A stretch of DNA of 7,497 nucleotides from an uncultured Bacteroidales bacterium (lineage in GTDB: Bacteria; Bacteroidota; Bacteroidia; Bacteroidales; P3): positions 1-7,497 of the forward strand of contig ONOZ01000227.1 of the NCBI GenBank assembly GCA_900319595.1, read 5' to 3'. Positions 6,288 to 7,497 of this stretch are shown piece by piece. The notes beneath the pieces were generated by a model, which saw nothing but the letters and a program-made list of their open reading frames with translations, was not told the origin of the DNA and did no database searches. The stretch's first letter is position 1, and each line of letters begins with the position of its first letter. Position numbers and translations under genes: made by a program.

Positions 6288-7361
6288 CTACATCAAATAT
6301 CTAAAAGGTAACAAAATCCATTCTATAAGTTTCTCTATATTAGGACGATTTGCCCAACTCTCATAATCAAAATCCTTGCTATACTGTTCTGTATAAGCAT
6401 AATGCTCCCTAAGTTGCGAAAGTATGTTTTTTTCTTTACCAACAAGTGCAATTTCATACTGATAGCGAAAACTTCTATAATCAAAATTAGCCGAAGATAA
6501 ACAAAAAATTTCATCGTCTATCATTACACTTTTGGCATGTAGGTTTGCAGGAACATAAAATTTGAAATTAACACCCGCTCTGTACAAAATACCTGCATAG
6601 TGTCGGCGAATAATATCTACAACTCTAACGTCCGAATTATAAGGAACATATACTTTTACATCAACACCTCTTTGGGCAGCATCCATCAATTCCTTACGTA
6701 ATGCATGTCCGGGTAAAAAATAAGGAGTTTCTATAACAACACTTTTTTTTGCCTCTCGAATAAGTTTTTCGTACTTTGTTTTTATTCTTTGACGCACACT
6801 ATCCGGATATTCTTGAATAAAAATCCAATCTTCTACGTGATAACTCTTATTACTTGCCACCATAGGAATATCATACTTGTTGTAAGTACGGAAAGAATCT
6901 CTAAAACTCCGCCTAAAAATAGTCAAAAGTTTGTGGTCGGTTGTTCTCAAATTCAATTCTCGCCAAGAGATACTATAGGCAGTTATGTTCGCCGAACCCA
7001 TATAAGCAATTTCGGAGTCAATGATAAGCAATTTTCTGTGATTTCTACAATGATTTTTTGCTAATCGTCCCTTAGTTAAACGCATTTTTCTATATAATCT
7101 AATTTCCACTCCTGCGTCTATAAGAGGTTGGAAATAAGACAAATCGCTTCCTGTACCCCATGCGTCCAATAGCAGTTTTATCATTACGTTTTCTCTTGCC
7201 TTTTTCTCCAATGCTAACAAAAACTTATCTCCCATGGCATCTTTGCCAAAACGAAAAGTTTCTAAGAAAATAACACGCTTTGCTCTGCCAATGTCGTCTA
7301 ACATTGCATCGTACATTTTCAGATTGTCGTCATAGATAATATATTCTTGTTGGTTATTCAT
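6288..7361 (-). CDS. Phospholipase D-like protein, probable cardiolipin synthase
   Basis: Two HKD catalytic motifs identify the phospholipase D superfamily. Numbered from the ATG at 7361 (357 residues), the first is His108, Lys110, Asp115 followed by GSAN, and the second is His275, Lys277, Asp282 followed by SSANFDYRS. The FDYRS ending after motif 2 and the hydrophobic C-terminal tail (ILLPFRYLM) are typical of bacterial cardiolipin synthases, which make cardiolipin from phosphatidylglycerol or related lipids at the inner membrane. Unlike ClsA there are no N-terminal membrane helices, so it is closer in layout to ClsB; membrane contact would be peripheral. The longer reading starts with a TTG at 7367; I prefer the ATG at 7361, two codons in. 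It is the first gene of the minus-strand operon, with a good promoter about 40 nt upstream. Another phosphatidyltransferase or phosphodiesterase activity cannot be excluded. Confidence 0.88.
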   Translation of the reverse strand: MNNQQEYIIYDDNLKMYDAMLDDIGRAKRVIFLETFRFGKDAMGDKFLLALEKKARENVMIKLLLDAWGTGSDLSYFQPLIDAGVEIRLYRKMRLTKGRLAKNHCRNHRKLLIIDSEIAYMGSANITAYSISWRELNLRTTDHKLLTIFRRSFRDSFRTYNKYDIPMVASNKSYHVEDWIFIQEYPDSVRQRIKTKYEKLIREAKKSVVIETPYFLPGHALRKELMDAAQRGVDVKVYVPYNSDVRVVDIIRRHYAGILYRAGVNFKFYVPANLHAKSVMIDDEIFCLSSANFDYRSFRYQYEIALVGKEKNILSQLREHYAYTEQYSKDFDYESWANRPNIEKLIEWILLPFRYLM

Positions 7362-7402
7362 TATCAAAAAAGTATCATAACGTCGCTATATTTTACGAAA
7401 TG

Positions 7403-7432
7403 CAAAGATACGAAATTTTTTATTTATTACAA
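7403..7432 (-). promoter_or_regulatory. Bacteroidota-type housekeeping promoter for the minus-strand operon
   Basis: Read on the minus strand: TTG at 7432-7430 inside a T-run, a 19-nt spacer, then TATCTTTG at 7410-7403. This matches the Bacteroidota consensus TAnnTTTG and has the same spacing as the promoter at 40-69. The leader to the ATG at 7361 would be about 30-40 nt. It looks like a sigma-70-family promoter, so the sigma-54 activator gene itself is probably expressed by the primary sigma factor. Confidence 0.6.
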
Positions 7433-7497
7433 AAATCTCCATGCTTTTTTGGCGAGGGGGGAAGATAAATTCTTAGGGCAATGTCTGTTGCTTATGT

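Noticed and set aside
7362..7367. TTG start two codons upstream of the phospholipase D-like ATG
   Set aside because: It adds only two residues. The ATG at 7361 is the more likely initiator, and neither start has a Shine-Dalgarno sequence.
7456..7461. Run of six G in an AT-rich intergenic segment
   Set aside because: It is odd in composition, but a single run shows no repeat, quadruplex or phase-variation context.
7427..7495. Minus-strand open frame entering from the right edge and ending in TAA
   Set aside because: Only 22 codons are visible, with no recognisable motif, and its end overlaps the -33 promoter element. It could be the tail of another gene but cannot be supported.
7481..7497. 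ATG on the plus strand near the right edge, a possible divergent gene start
   Set aside because: Only five codons are visible, and no matching promoter was seen upstream.

Overview
The window looks like ordinary core chromosome of an AT-rich member of the Bacteroidota, most likely Bacteroidales. Three things suggest this. Two candidate promoters have the Bacteroidota housekeeping form (TTG, 19 nt, TAnnTTTG) and the same spacing. Start codons mostly lack Shine-Dalgarno sequences. The DnaG, AroA and sigma-54 activator proteins resemble Bacteroidales versions as I remember them. The species cannot be named from sequence alone.

Left half, plus strand: a hairpin at the left edge (probable terminator of a gene outside the window) is followed by a promoter and a possible three-gene operon. 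It encodes a 66-residue membrane protein with a cysteine cluster, the replication primase dnaG, and a polytopic membrane protein resembling GT-C glycosyltransferases, which starts 3 nt after the dnaG stop. No clear promoter was seen between the first two genes.

Right half, minus strand: a promoter near the right edge drives a compact cluster that reads leftwards. It encodes a two-HKD phospholipase D/cardiolipin synthase-like protein, then after 13 nt a sigma-54 enhancer-binding protein without a sensory domain, then aroA (EPSP synthase), whose start overlaps the activator stop by 4 nt. The two transcription units converge with only 6 nt between the stop codons of the membrane protein and aroA, and I see no strong terminator there.

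Functionally this is replication priming, envelope glycan or lipid work, phospholipid synthesis, transcription activation and the shikimate pathway. I found no mobile element, CRISPR array, rRNA or tRNA, and no convincing new system. The most notable points are the activator's GAFTNA loop (normally GAFTGA), the combination of genes in the minus-strand operon, and the small cysteine-rich membrane protein. Two start codons were moved from TTG to internal ATG codons (to 94 for the small gene and 7361 for the phospholipase D gene). The remaining right edge (about 7433-7497) holds no gene I can support.
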